From Sinomonas gamaensis (GTDB taxonomy: Bacteria > Actinomycetota > Actinomycetes > Actinomycetales > Micrococcaceae): a stretch of DNA of 64,000 nucleotides. A program made the translations under genes and the position numbers. The stretch is taken from positions 1 through 64,000 of the forward strand of contig NZ_SSCL01000014.1 in NCBI RefSeq assembly GCF_005876955.1, read 5' to 3'. Below, in pieces: positions 8,457 through 16,004 of this stretch. Under the pieces are notes generated by a model. The model made no database searches and was not told the origin of the DNA. It saw nothing but the letters and a program-made list of their open reading frames with translations. Position 1 is the stretch's first letter. The number at the start of each line of letters is the position of its first letter.

Positions 8457-9080
8457 TCATGCGCGCGTGTGGAGACCGTTGAACAGGACCGCGACCACAT
8501 CGTCCGCGAGCTTCTCGGAGGTGAGCGAGCCACCCGGCCGATACCACTCGACGATCGAGTTGATGGTGCCGAAGAGGAGGCGCGAAACCGTGCGCGGATC
8601 GATATCCTTCCGCACGGTCCCTTCCTCGCGCGCCTCCTCGATCAGCTCGGCCACCTTGCGGTCGAATCCGCGCCGGCGCTCCAAGGCCTTCCGCTCGGTC
8701 TCGGTGTTCCCCCTCAGGCGGAGCAGGAGCGTCACGAACGGGAGCCGTTCGGTCAGAACCTTCACCGTCGAGCGGACGACGAACTCAAGACGCTCTTCCG
8801 CGGAACCCTCCTGGGACTCCTGCGCGTCCCACACCGACTCGAGTCCGCCCAAGGCCTGCTCGAGCGCGAGCGCGAGCAGGTCCTCCTTCGACGGCACGTG
8901 GTGGTAGATCGCCGACTTCGAGATGCCCAGATTCTCGGCGAGGATGCCCATAGAGGTGGCATCGTAGCCGTGCCGGTTGAAGACCTGGACCGCCACGTTC
9001 AGCACCGATTGCTGGTCGTAGCCGGGGCGCCCACGGCGTCCGGTGGGTCCTGGGGTCTCTGTCGGGGCAGCGGAAGGCAT
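8457..9080 (-). CDS. paaR: TetR family regulator, probable phenylacetate repressor PaaR
   Basis: 207 residues. Residues about 22-68 form the TetR helix-turn-helix (DATSMGILAENLGISKSAIYHHVPSKEDLL), and the rest is a helical effector domain. It lies 10 bases downstream of paaK in the paaI-paaK-paaR unit. In actinobacteria, TetR-type PaaR represses paa genes and is released by phenylacetyl-CoA (established for relatives). Here the matching palindromes over the paaI and paaA promoters are the expected targets. The specific name rests on context. Confidence 0.75.
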   Translation of the reverse strand: MPSAAPTETPGPTGRRGRPGYDQQSVLNVAVQVFNRHGYDATSMGILAENLGISKSAIYHHVPSKEDLLALALEQALGGLESVWDAQESQEGSAEERLEFVVRSTVKVLTERLPFVTLLLRLRGNTETERKALERRRGFDRKVAELIEEAREEGTVRKDIDPRTVSRLLFGTINSIVEWYRPGGSLTSEKLADDVVAVLFNGLHTRA

Positions 9081-9090
9081 GGGTTTGAGT

Positions 9091-10437
9091 CTATTCCTTG
9101 GTGCGGAGGTCGTAGATACGGCGGAGCTTCCCGTTCGAGCGCTCGAGCGAGCCCGGCTCGACGACGTCTATACGGCATGACGAACCGATGTGGATCTTGA
9201 TCTGCTGCCGCAGGGTCGCGGCCGCCGCGGCGCGCTGCTCCGCCGTGGTGCCCTCCCGCGGTTCGATCTTCACGGTGAGCTCGTCCATTCTGCGTCCCTC
9301 GGGCCGCGTGATCTCAAGCTGGAAGTGCGGGCTCAGCTCGGGAATCCGCAGAGCGATCTCCTCGATCTGGGACGGGAAGAGGTTGACGCCGCGCAGGATG
9401 ATCATGTCATCGCTGCGGCCGGAGATACGTCCCATGCGGCGGTGTCCCGGGCGCGACGTCCCGGCTTGGAGAGTCGTGAGGTCCTTCGTCCGGTAGCGGA
9501 TGATCGGCAGGGCCTGCTTGGTGAGCGACGTGAACACGAGCTCGCCGGTCTCGCCGTCGGCCATCGTCTTCGTGAGGTCGAACGGGTCGACGATCTCCGG
9601 GCGGAAATGGTCCTCCCAGATGTGGCTCCCGTCCTGCGTCTCGACCGACTCGCCCGCGACGCCCGGACCCATGACCTCGGAGAGGCCGTAGATGTCGCAC
9701 GCCTTGATGCCGAACATCTCCTCGAGCTCGTGCCGCATCTCCTGAGTCCACGGCTCGGCGCCGAGCACGGCGTACTTGAGCGAGGTCGCACGGGGATCGA
9801 GGCCCTTGTGGATCATCGCGTCGCCGATGGTGAGCAGGTAGGTCGGGGTGCAGAGGATGGCGTCTGGCTCGAAGTCGTGGATGAGCTGGATCTGCTTCTC
9901 GGTCTGCCCGCCGGACATCGGAATGACGGTCGCGCCGAGCTTCTCGGCGCCCGCATGCGCACCAAGCCCACCCGTGAAGAGGCCGTAGCCGTACGCGTTG
10001 TGCACCTTCATCCCCGGGCGGACGCCCGAAGCGCGGAGGCAGCGGGCCACGAGGGTGGCCCACGTGTCGAGGTCCTGCTTCGTGTAGCCGACGACCGTGG
10101 GCCGCCCCGTGGTGCCAGAGCTCGCGTGGATGCGAGCCACCTGGTCCATCGGGACCGCGAACATGCCGAACGGGTACTCCTGGCGGAGGTCTTCCTTCGT
10201 GGTGAACGGGAACTTTGCGAGGTCGGCGAGCTCCTTGAGGTCGCTCGGGTGCACCCCGGCCTCGTCGAACTTGCGCTGGTAGAGCGGTACGCGACTGTAG
10301 GCGTACGCCAGGGTCTCTTGGAGGCGGGTGAGCTGGAGCGCTTCGATCTGGTCCCGGGTCATCGTCTCCTCGGCGTCGAGGAGGGCGGGGCGGAAGGAAG
10401 CCTGGGGTGTCTGCGGAGCGGGGGCAGTCTGGGTCAT
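9091..10437 (-). CDS. paaK: Phenylacetate-CoA ligase
   Basis: Activates phenylacetate to phenylacetyl-CoA with ATP and CoA, the entry step of the aerobic paa pathway. 448 residues, as usual for PaaK. The AMP-binding loop HASSGTTGRPTVVGYT is near residue 110. GAEPWTQEMRHELEEMFG, IYGLSEVMGPG and IRYRTKDLT follow in the family order. The C-terminal domain contains ILRGVNLFPSQIEEI and the catalytic Lys region RSNGKLRRI. It is the second gene of the paaI-paaK-paaR unit. Confidence 0.95.
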   Translation of the reverse strand: MTQTAPAPQTPQASFRPALLDAEETMTRDQIEALQLTRLQETLAYAYSRVPLYQRKFDEAGVHPSDLKELADLAKFPFTTKEDLRQEYPFGMFAVPMDQVARIHASSGTTGRPTVVGYTKQDLDTWATLVARCLRASGVRPGMKVHNAYGYGLFTGGLGAHAGAEKLGATVIPMSGGQTEKQIQLIHDFEPDAILCTPTYLLTIGDAMIHKGLDPRATSLKYAVLGAEPWTQEMRHELEEMFGIKACDIYGLSEVMGPGVAGESVETQDGSHIWEDHFRPEIVDPFDLTKTMADGETGELVFTSLTKQALPIIRYRTKDLTTLQAGTSRPGHRRMGRISGRSDDMIILRGVNLFPSQIEEIALRIPELSPHFQLEITRPEGRRMDELTVKIEPREGTTAEQRAAAAATLRQQIKIHIGSSCRIDVVEPGSLERSNGKLRRIYDLRTKE

Positions 10438-10508
10438 GGCGTGGCTTTCGAAAGATGGCGGGCTTGGGGAGGACGACGGCGGAGCTTGTGCTGCTAGCGC
10501 TGGTACTG

Positions 10509-10970
10509 CTAGCGCTTGGGAATGGTGCGGGAGCGGCCGCGGAATTCGGCGATCAGGCGCCCGGGCGGCTCCTCGCTGGCCCGGTCCGGGGCCGAGGCGA
10601 ACACCTGGACGTCGTAGAGGCCGCTGCGGCCCGAGTGGGCTCGTTCGGCGGCGACGGCAGTGATGCGCTCGCCGACGTGCGCGGGGGCGAGGAAGTTGAC
10701 GTCCACGCCGGCGGCGACGGTGATCGTGCCGGCCTGGTCCTCGTCAGGCGTGTGGGGATTGCACGCGAGGGCGAAGGCGGAGTCGGCGATCGCGAAGATC
10801 ATTCCGCCATGAGCGATCCCGAAGCCGTTGAGCATCTCCCGCCGGAGCGTGGTCGCGACCGTCGCCGTGCCGTCGCCGAGTGAGAGGACCTCGAGGCCCA
10901 TCCATTCCGTGGCGTAGTCGTCGGTGAGGATCGGGTGGGCGGGAGTGTGGGCGGGAGCAACATCGCTCAT
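10509..10970 (-). CDS. paaI: Hydroxyphenylacetyl-CoA thioesterase PaaI
   Basis: 153-residue hot-dog thioesterase that recovers CoA from dead-end or toxic paa intermediates. The segment GFGIAHGGMIFAIADSAFALACN (about residues 52-74) is the conserved HGG/Asp catalytic helix of PaaI. GVDVNFLAPAHVGERITA follows. It is the first gene of the leftward unit, with GAGGT before the ATG and a strong promoter upstream. The 70-base gap to paaK contains a TACTGCTAGCGCT-like direct repeat but no other gene. Confidence 0.92.
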   Translation of the reverse strand: MSDVAPAHTPAHPILTDDYATEWMGLEVLSLGDGTATVATTLRREMLNGFGIAHGGMIFAIADSAFALACNPHTPDEDQAGTITVAAGVDVNFLAPAHVGERITAVAAERAHSGRSGLYDVQVFASAPDRASEEPPGRLIAEFRGRSRTIPKR

Positions 10971-10988
10971 GGGTTACCTCGCAATTCT

Positions 10989-11033
10989 TTACCGAATGTT
11001 CATTAGGTAATCCCAATCGCGAGCGTGTGTCAA
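10989..11033 (-). promoter_or_regulatory. paaI promoter with 22-base PaaR-type operator
   Basis: On the complement TTGACA (11028-11033), 18 bases, TACCTA (11004-11009). The palindrome TTACCGAATG-TT-CATTAGGTAA (10989-11010), with one mismatched pair, covers the -10 and the start site. Its complement agrees with the paaA site at 15 of 22 positions, including AA-x-GAAC and TCGGTAA. Confidence 0.65.
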
Positions 11034-11053
11034 GGCACACAGGGGGACTTGGG

Positions 11054-13240
11054 CTAGGAGATCAGCTCCCGGGCCTTGAGCGCATCGGCGATGAACGCGT
11101 ACGCCCAGGCACGGTCCTTCCACTCCTCATAGCGACCCGACGCACCCCCGTGCCCCGCGTCCATCTCGATCTTGAGCACGATCGGGCGGCCGCTCGTCGA
11201 CTCCTCCCGCAGCCTCTGCACCCACTTGGCCGGCTCCACGTACAGCACACGAGTGTCGTTGAACGACGTCATGGCGGCGATCGTGGGGTAGGGGGCCGGC
11301 CGCACGTTCTCGTATGGCGTGTACGACTTCATATAGGCATACACCTCGGCGTCTTCGATGGGGTTGCCCCACTCCTCCCATTCGAGGGCGGAGAGGGGGA
11401 GTTCCGGATCGAGGATCGTGGTGAGCGCGTCCACAAACGGGACCTGCGCGACGGCGGCCGCGTACTTCTCGGGCGCGAGATTGAGCACGGCGCCGATGAG
11501 GAGTCCGCCCGCGGACCCGCCCATGCACGCGATGCGCGAGGGGTCGGCCCACCCGGATTCCACGACCCAGTCCGTCGCCGCAATGAAGTCGGTGAACGTG
11601 TTCTTCTTGTGCAGCTTCTTGCCGTCCTCGTACCACCTCCGGCCGAGTTCGCCCCCGCCGCGGATATGCGCGATGACGAACACGATGCCCCGGTCCAGCA
11701 GGCTCAGCCGAGCGATCGCGAAGCCGGGATCCATGCTGAGCTCGTAGGAGCCGTAGCCGTAGATCAAGGCGGGATTCGTCCCGTCCGCCCGGAGCGACGC
11801 CCGCCGCAGGACGGAGAGCGGAACCTGGGTGCCGTCGTCGGCCGTCGCCCACGCGCGCTCGGCGACGTACTCGGAAGGATCGTAGCCGCCCAGCACCGGC
11901 GTCTCCTTGCGCAGAAGCAGCTCGCCGGTGGCGAGCACGTAGTCGTAGACGCGCGGCGGCGTGAAATACGAGGTGTAGCGCAGCCGAGCGACGGGCGCAC
12001 GAAAGTCGGACACGCTGGCGCCCGCCGTGTAGAGCTCCTCGCCGAATGCGGGCTCCGCGAACGACGGCGCAGAGCTGGCCGCGAGCGCCTCGGCGAGGGG
12101 TGCGAAGCGCACCGTCTCCATCGTGTCCCGTCGCAGGGAGACGATGAGATGAGTCGCAGTGACCTCGGCCCCTTCGATCTTGACGGCGTCGTCGTGCGCC
12201 ACCACTGTCCGCCAGCGCTGCTCGCGGAGCGGCCTGCGGAATTCGGCGAGCGGAGCGGTCGAGATCATGCTGTTGATCGCCTTGCCCTGCGGGCCATCGT
12301 TATGGACGAGCAGGACTTGGGTCTCGCCGTCGTGCTCGAAGACCTCCGCCGCGTGGAGGATCCGCTCGTCGCGGCTCAGGAGAAGCTCGAGCCGCGCGCC
12401 GGGAGCCTCGAGATCGCCAGCATCTTCAAGATCCATGTAGCGGGTCTCGCTGTACTCCGAGTTGCCCACGCTGAGCAGCAGCCACCGGCGATCGGCCGAG
12501 AGCTCGATCGACGTCCACTGGGAGACGTCGGACTCTTCGTAGAGCACCGAATCCTCCTCGACGGGAGTGCCGAGCGTGTGGACGCGCACCTGATACGGGC
12601 GCCAGGACTCGTCCGCCACCACGTAGAACAGCCGCCGGGCATCAGGCGAGAACTCGAGGCCGTAGAACACGTTCTCGATGACTTCGGGAAGGTGCTCCCC
12701 GGTGCGCAGGTCCTTGATGCGGAGGGTGAACGTCTCGTCGCCCGCGTTGTCCACGGAGTAGGCGTAGAGGTTCCCGTCCTTGCTCACGGCGGCACCGCCG
12801 AGCGCGAAGAAGGGCTTGCCCTTCGCCTCGGCGTTCCCGTCGAGGAGCACCTGCTCGCCCGGAACGGGCACGCCTGGAACGACGTCGGGCGGGGTCCAGC
12901 TGTCGACCCCCGCGAAGCTCCCGCCCTCCGAGGCGGCAACGCGGCAGTACACGGGGTACTGCTTGCCCTCGATGGTGCGTGAGTAGTACCACCAGTCGTC
13001 GAGGCGGCTCGGCACCGACAGGTCGGTCTCCTGGGTCCGCCGCTTGATCTCGTCGAAGATCGCGTCGCGCAGCGGCTGCTGGTCCGCTGTCACTTCCTCG
13101 GTGTACGCGTTCTCCGCCTCGAGATGCGCGACCACCTCGGGGTCCTCTTTGTCCCGGAGCCACTCGTAGGGGTCTTCGAAGACGTCGCCATGGTGCTCGC
13201 GGCGGCTCGGTACCTTCTTGGCGGTGGGCGCTTCGCTCAT
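11054..13240 (-). CDS. ptrB: Oligopeptidase B, S9 family serine peptidase
   Basis: 728-residue cytosolic prolyl-oligopeptidase-family enzyme that cuts short peptides after basic residues. The N-terminal beta-propeller starts with RREHHGDVFEDPYEWLRDKEDPEVV. The C-terminal alpha/beta hydrolase contains YGYGSYELSMDPGF, AHIRGGGELGRRWYEDGK and the nucleophile elbow CMGGSAGGLL. Glu/Asp and His come later (KIEMDAGHGGASGRY). The length is typical. It is transcribed alone, leftward, and separated from the paaI promoter by 20 bases. No export signal. Confidence 0.94.
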   Translation of the reverse strand: MSEAPTAKKVPSRREHHGDVFEDPYEWLRDKEDPEVVAHLEAENAYTEEVTADQQPLRDAIFDEIKRRTQETDLSVPSRLDDWWYYSRTIEGKQYPVYCRVAASEGGSFAGVDSWTPPDVVPGVPVPGEQVLLDGNAEAKGKPFFALGGAAVSKDGNLYAYSVDNAGDETFTLRIKDLRTGEHLPEVIENVFYGLEFSPDARRLFYVVADESWRPYQVRVHTLGTPVEEDSVLYEESDVSQWTSIELSADRRWLLLSVGNSEYSETRYMDLEDAGDLEAPGARLELLLSRDERILHAAEVFEHDGETQVLLVHNDGPQGKAINSMISTAPLAEFRRPLREQRWRTVVAHDDAVKIEGAEVTATHLIVSLRRDTMETVRFAPLAEALAASSAPSFAEPAFGEELYTAGASVSDFRAPVARLRYTSYFTPPRVYDYVLATGELLLRKETPVLGGYDPSEYVAERAWATADDGTQVPLSVLRRASLRADGTNPALIYGYGSYELSMDPGFAIARLSLLDRGIVFVIAHIRGGGELGRRWYEDGKKLHKKNTFTDFIAATDWVVESGWADPSRIACMGGSAGGLLIGAVLNLAPEKYAAAVAQVPFVDALTTILDPELPLSALEWEEWGNPIEDAEVYAYMKSYTPYENVRPAPYPTIAAMTSFNDTRVLYVEPAKWVQRLREESTSGRPIVLKIEMDAGHGGASGRYEEWKDRAWAYAFIADALKARELIS

Positions 13241-13262
13241 GGACCCACCCTAACTAGGGGGC

Positions 13263-13298
13263 TTAGTTTCCATTGGCCAATCAGTTCCCATTGGCCAA
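13263..13298 (-). repeat. 18-base tandem duplication of the end of the LCP gene, including its stop codon
   Basis: On the complement the last codons TTGGCCAATGGGAACTGA (13281-13298) are followed directly by TTGGCCAATGGAAACTAA (13263-13280), with two differences. Both encode LANGN-stop, so a second stop lies in frame behind the first. Confidence 0.85.
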
Positions 13299-14336
13299 AT
13301 TGTTCGCCGCCACGTACTGCGGCATCGTCCCCTTCGCAAGCGCGTCCGCGAGGGCGCTTGTGGCGCCTTGGTTGAGGAGCACGATCGACTGCCCGTCCGT
13401 GGACCAGCCGGTCCCGCTCGTCGGCAGCGTGAAGGTCACGATGTCCTTCGGCCGGATGCCCGTGAGCTCGAGCCCGAGGGCCGCTACCTTCTCCGAGGTG
13501 AACGAGGAATCCACGGTGAGGTATGGGGAGAAGCCGTTGACGGCGTTGGCGAGGGTCACGGGATTGGTCAGGGTCTGGGGTGTGGCGATCTTGCTGACGA
13601 GCGCCTTGAGGTAGGCCTGCTGGTCCCGGACGCGCTGGTAGTCACCATCCGCGAATGCGTAGCGCTCGCGGACGAACGCGAGGGCCTGATCGCCGTTCAT
13701 GGTCTGCGGCCCGGCGTTGAAGTGGATGTCCGAGGTCTGACCCGCGGTGAACGGCGCCTTGACGTCGATCGTGACGCCGCCGACGGCGTCCGTGAGTCCC
13801 TTGAAGCCCTCGAAGTCCATGAACACCACGTGGTCGAGCCGCTGGCCGAGCAGGGACTCGACGGTCTGCACCATGAGCGGGACGCCGCCGAATGCGAGCG
13901 CTGCGTTGACCTTCGCGGAGCCGTGGTTGGGAATCGGCACCCAGAGGTCGCGCATGATCGAGATGACGTAGACGTGCTGCCGGTCTGCCGGGATGTGGAC
14001 GAGCATCATGGTGTCCGAGCGCTGGTTCGAGGCGGAGCCCGACTCCGCCTCGAGTGCGGTTGCGCCGCGGCTGTCCGAACCGACGAGGAGGATGTTCACG
14101 GGCGTCTTGCCGTCGGCCGTGGGCTTCGGCTCGGCCGGCCGCGAGGACTCCTGCGGAAACGCGTTGGTGATCTTCTTCGTGTTGGTGTCGAAGTTGTTGG
14201 AGAGGGTTGCGAGGTATCCGACGGCGGTGATGCCGGCGAGGAGGACAAGGAGCAGGGCGCCGAGCAGCACGAAGGCCCCCACGGGCTTCTTCCTGCGCGA
14301 CGTCTTCCGGGACGAGGCGGTCTTCTCCACAGTCAC
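13281..14336 (-). CDS. LytR-CpsA-Psr (LCP) family cell-wall glycopolymer ligase
   Basis: LCP enzymes transfer lipid-linked glycopolymers to peptidoglycan outside the membrane. 351 residues: a basic cytoplasmic stretch (SSRKTSRRKKP), one membrane helix at about 18-45, then the extracellular LCP domain. Diagnostic segments are NILLVGSDSRG, RSDTMMLVHIPADRQHVYVISIMRDL with the conserved Arg/Asp, KVNAALAFGG, and MNGDQALAFVRERYAFADGDYQRVRDQQ. It is divergent from the PqqD-like gene (116 bases between). Its neighbours fit envelope polymer control. Confidence 0.92.
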   Translation of the reverse strand: MTVEKTASSRKTSRRKKPVGAFVLLGALLLVLLAGITAVGYLATLSNNFDTNTKKITNAFPQESSRPAEPKPTADGKTPVNILLVGSDSRGATALEAESGSASNQRSDTMMLVHIPADRQHVYVISIMRDLWVPIPNHGSAKVNAALAFGGVPLMVQTVESLLGQRLDHVVFMDFEGFKGLTDAVGGVTIDVKAPFTAGQTSDIHFNAGPQTMNGDQALAFVRERYAFADGDYQRVRDQQAYLKALVSKIATPQTLTNPVTLANAVNGFSPYLTVDSSFTSEKVAALGLELTGIRPKDIVTFTLPTSGTGWSTDGQSIVLLNQGATSALADALAKGTMPQYVAANNLANGN

Positions 14337-14452
14337 GGGGTGCTCATCTGTTCGTTCTCATGGGTGGGCTCGTCCTCTCGGGTGCGGCGGATAGTATCAG
14401 TGTGCCCTGATGGTTGGCCAGACTTTGCTCGGGGCACCTGGTGGGGGGAGGA

Positions 14453-14725
14453 ATGATGCGAATCTGGCGCAGAAGTGCACTTTTGGCCCAAGTCGCCGCC
14501 GACGACGGCCAGCGAGTCGCGCTCTTGAGTCTCGAGCGCCGCCGCCCTGTGGTTCTCGTCTACTCCGCGGCCGTGATCTGGTCGCTCGTCGACGGCACCC
14601 GTTCCGAAGCCGAGATCCTCGACGAGCTCCAGCGGATCTACGGAGAGGACCCCGCAATCGCAGCCCAAGCGCGCGTGTTCCTGACACAGCTCGAAGAGCA
14701 GGGCCTGGCGGAGGCAGTCGAGTGA
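14453..14725 (+). CDS. Stand-alone PqqD-like (RiPP recognition element-like) protein
   Basis: About 90 residues. The winged-helix PqqD pattern is clear: RRPVVLVYSAAVIWSLVDG (strand, then the IW..LDG turn), RSEAEILDELQRIYG, and a terminal helix VFLTQLEEQGL. In PQQ and other RiPP systems this fold binds leader peptides. GGGGGAGGA ends just before two adjacent ATGs (14453, 14456); either could start. The stop overlaps the GTG of the next gene, so the two are made together. No precursor-like small ORF or radical-SAM enzyme was found nearby, and the partner is unknown. Confidence 0.75.
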   Translation: MMRIWRRSALLAQVAADDGQRVALLSLERRRPVVLVYSAAVIWSLVDGTRSEAEILDELQRIYGEDPAIAAQARVFLTQLEEQGLAEAVE

Positions 14726-15918
14726 GGCTCGACCTCCTCGTGCTCGGCGCGCGGGTCGCTGTCCTCTTCGACTCCGGCATCACCGAGGAGCTGGGCGACC
14801 GGCTGCGGCGTGCGTGGTCGCGCTGCCTCCTCTCCGAGGGTGCGCTCTTCGGGGGTCCGCTTCTCGGGCGCCCGCCGGAGGCCCTGGACGACGACGTTGC
14901 CCCGTTCTCGGCTCGCGTGCTCACCGCACGCGGTGGTGCTCGGGTGGCGGGGGAGACGTACGGCCATTTCGCGTCCGAGCTCACCAGCGCCGTCACGGTA
15001 TGCGCCATCGAGGCGCGGGCCGGCGACCTGCTCATGCTGCACGCGTCGGGACTGGCCGACCCCCGGACCGGCCGGACCGCCGCGCTCGTGGGACGCTCGG
15101 GCGTGGGCAAGACAACGGCGACCAAGACTCTCGCGCCAGCGCTCGGCTACGTGAGCGACGAGACCGTCGGCCTCGAGCGATCGGGGCTGCTCGCCCCGTA
15201 TCCGAAGCCGCTCTCCGTCATCACCGACCCGCCGCCCGCCCCGAAGCGCCAGATCGGCCCGGACGACCTGGGCCTGCGCGACGCCCCATCCGAGGCGACC
15301 CTCGCCGCCGTCGTGCTCCTGGCCCGCTCGGCGAGCGTGCAGGGGCCGTGCGTGGAGGCGATAAGCCACGCCGAGGCGATCATTGAGCTCGCGCCGCAGA
15401 CGTCCTCGCTCGCCCAGGTGCACCGGCCCCTTCAGTGGCTCTGCTCCGTGTTGGATGCGTGCGGTGGCGCGCTGCGCGTGACGTACCGGGAAGCGGCCGA
15501 CCTCGCCGAACTCCTGCCCGGCCTCCTGGCCCGTACACCGGTCGACGGCGGCTGGCGGGCTGCGCTCGATGGCGAGCCGTCGGTGGACGGGGCGGCCGTG
15601 GACGGGGCGGCGGTGGACGGGGCGGACGTCTGCGGGCCGGCGTCGGTCGGCCTGCTGCGGCGCGCCGACGTGGTCGACGCCGTCGAACTTGTGGGGCGAG
15701 AACCGGGCAACAGCGAGCTCCTGGTCATGGTGGATCAGCGGGTCGTGCGGCTCTCCGGGATTGCCCCCGCGATCTGGCGAGCGCTCGCGACCCCAGCCGA
15801 CTTCGCGGGCCTCGCGGAGCGCATTGCCCCCGAGATAGGGCTTCCAGAGGGCTACGCGGACCTGCTCGAGCGGGCCATCACTGAGCTCGAGGGCCATGGA
15901 GTGCTTGCGCGCCTCTAA
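14722..15918 (+). CDS. HPr-kinase-like ATPase fused to a C-terminal PqqD-like domain
   Basis: 398 residues. The middle carries LLMLHASGLADPRTGRTAALVGRSGVGKTT, a P-loop in the HprK/SerK-like setting, then YVSDETVGL and PYPKPLSV, which follow the P-loop in HPr-kinase relatives. After a repeat linker (VDGAA x3, about 287-302) the last 85 residues form a second PqqD-like domain: VVRLSGIAPAIWRALATPADF, then AITELEGHGVLARL. Leu and Arg are frequent, and no signal peptide was seen. The GTG overlaps the upstream PqqD gene by four bases. The substrate is unknown; it is a kinase or ATPase candidate guided by PqqD-like modules, next to a tyrosine kinase gene. Confidence 0.72.
   Translation: MRLDLLVLGARVAVLFDSGITEELGDRLRRAWSRCLLSEGALFGGPLLGRPPEALDDDVAPFSARVLTARGGARVAGETYGHFASELTSAVTVCAIEARAGDLLMLHASGLADPRTGRTAALVGRSGVGKTTATKTLAPALGYVSDETVGLERSGLLAPYPKPLSVITDPPPAPKRQIGPDDLGLRDAPSEATLAAVVLLARSASVQGPCVEAISHAEAIIELAPQTSSLAQVHRPLQWLCSVLDACGGALRVTYREAADLAELLPGLLARTPVDGGWRAALDGEPSVDGAAVDGAAVDGADVCGPASVGLLRRADVVDAVELVGREPGNSELLVMVDQRVVRLSGIAPAIWRALATPADFAGLAERIAPEIGLPEGYADLLERAITELEGHGVLARL
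15583..15627 (+). repeat. Three 15-base tandem repeats in the linker of the HPrK-like gene
   Basis: GTGGACGGGGCGG-x-x repeated three times at 15-base spacing (15583, 15598, 15613), coding VDGAA-VDGAA-VDGAD. Copy number could vary without shifting the frame. Confidence 0.85.
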
Positions 15919-16004
15919 GTGGTCCGGCCATCGCGATACTGTCCGTACAACGAATGCCGTGATGCGGCGTGATGGTGGCCTGATTTTGGGGGAGGACGGC
16001 AAGT

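Noticed and set aside
14410-15918. Lasso-peptide or PQQ biosynthesis cluster
   Set aside because: PqqD-like and HPrK-like proteins alone do not make such a cluster; no precursor, asparagine-synthase-like, protease or radical-SAM gene is present.
14638-16002. 454-residue antisense ORF over the HPrK-like gene
   Set aside because: No recognisable motif; the plus strand has P-loop and PqqD-like patterns and overlapping start-stop signals.
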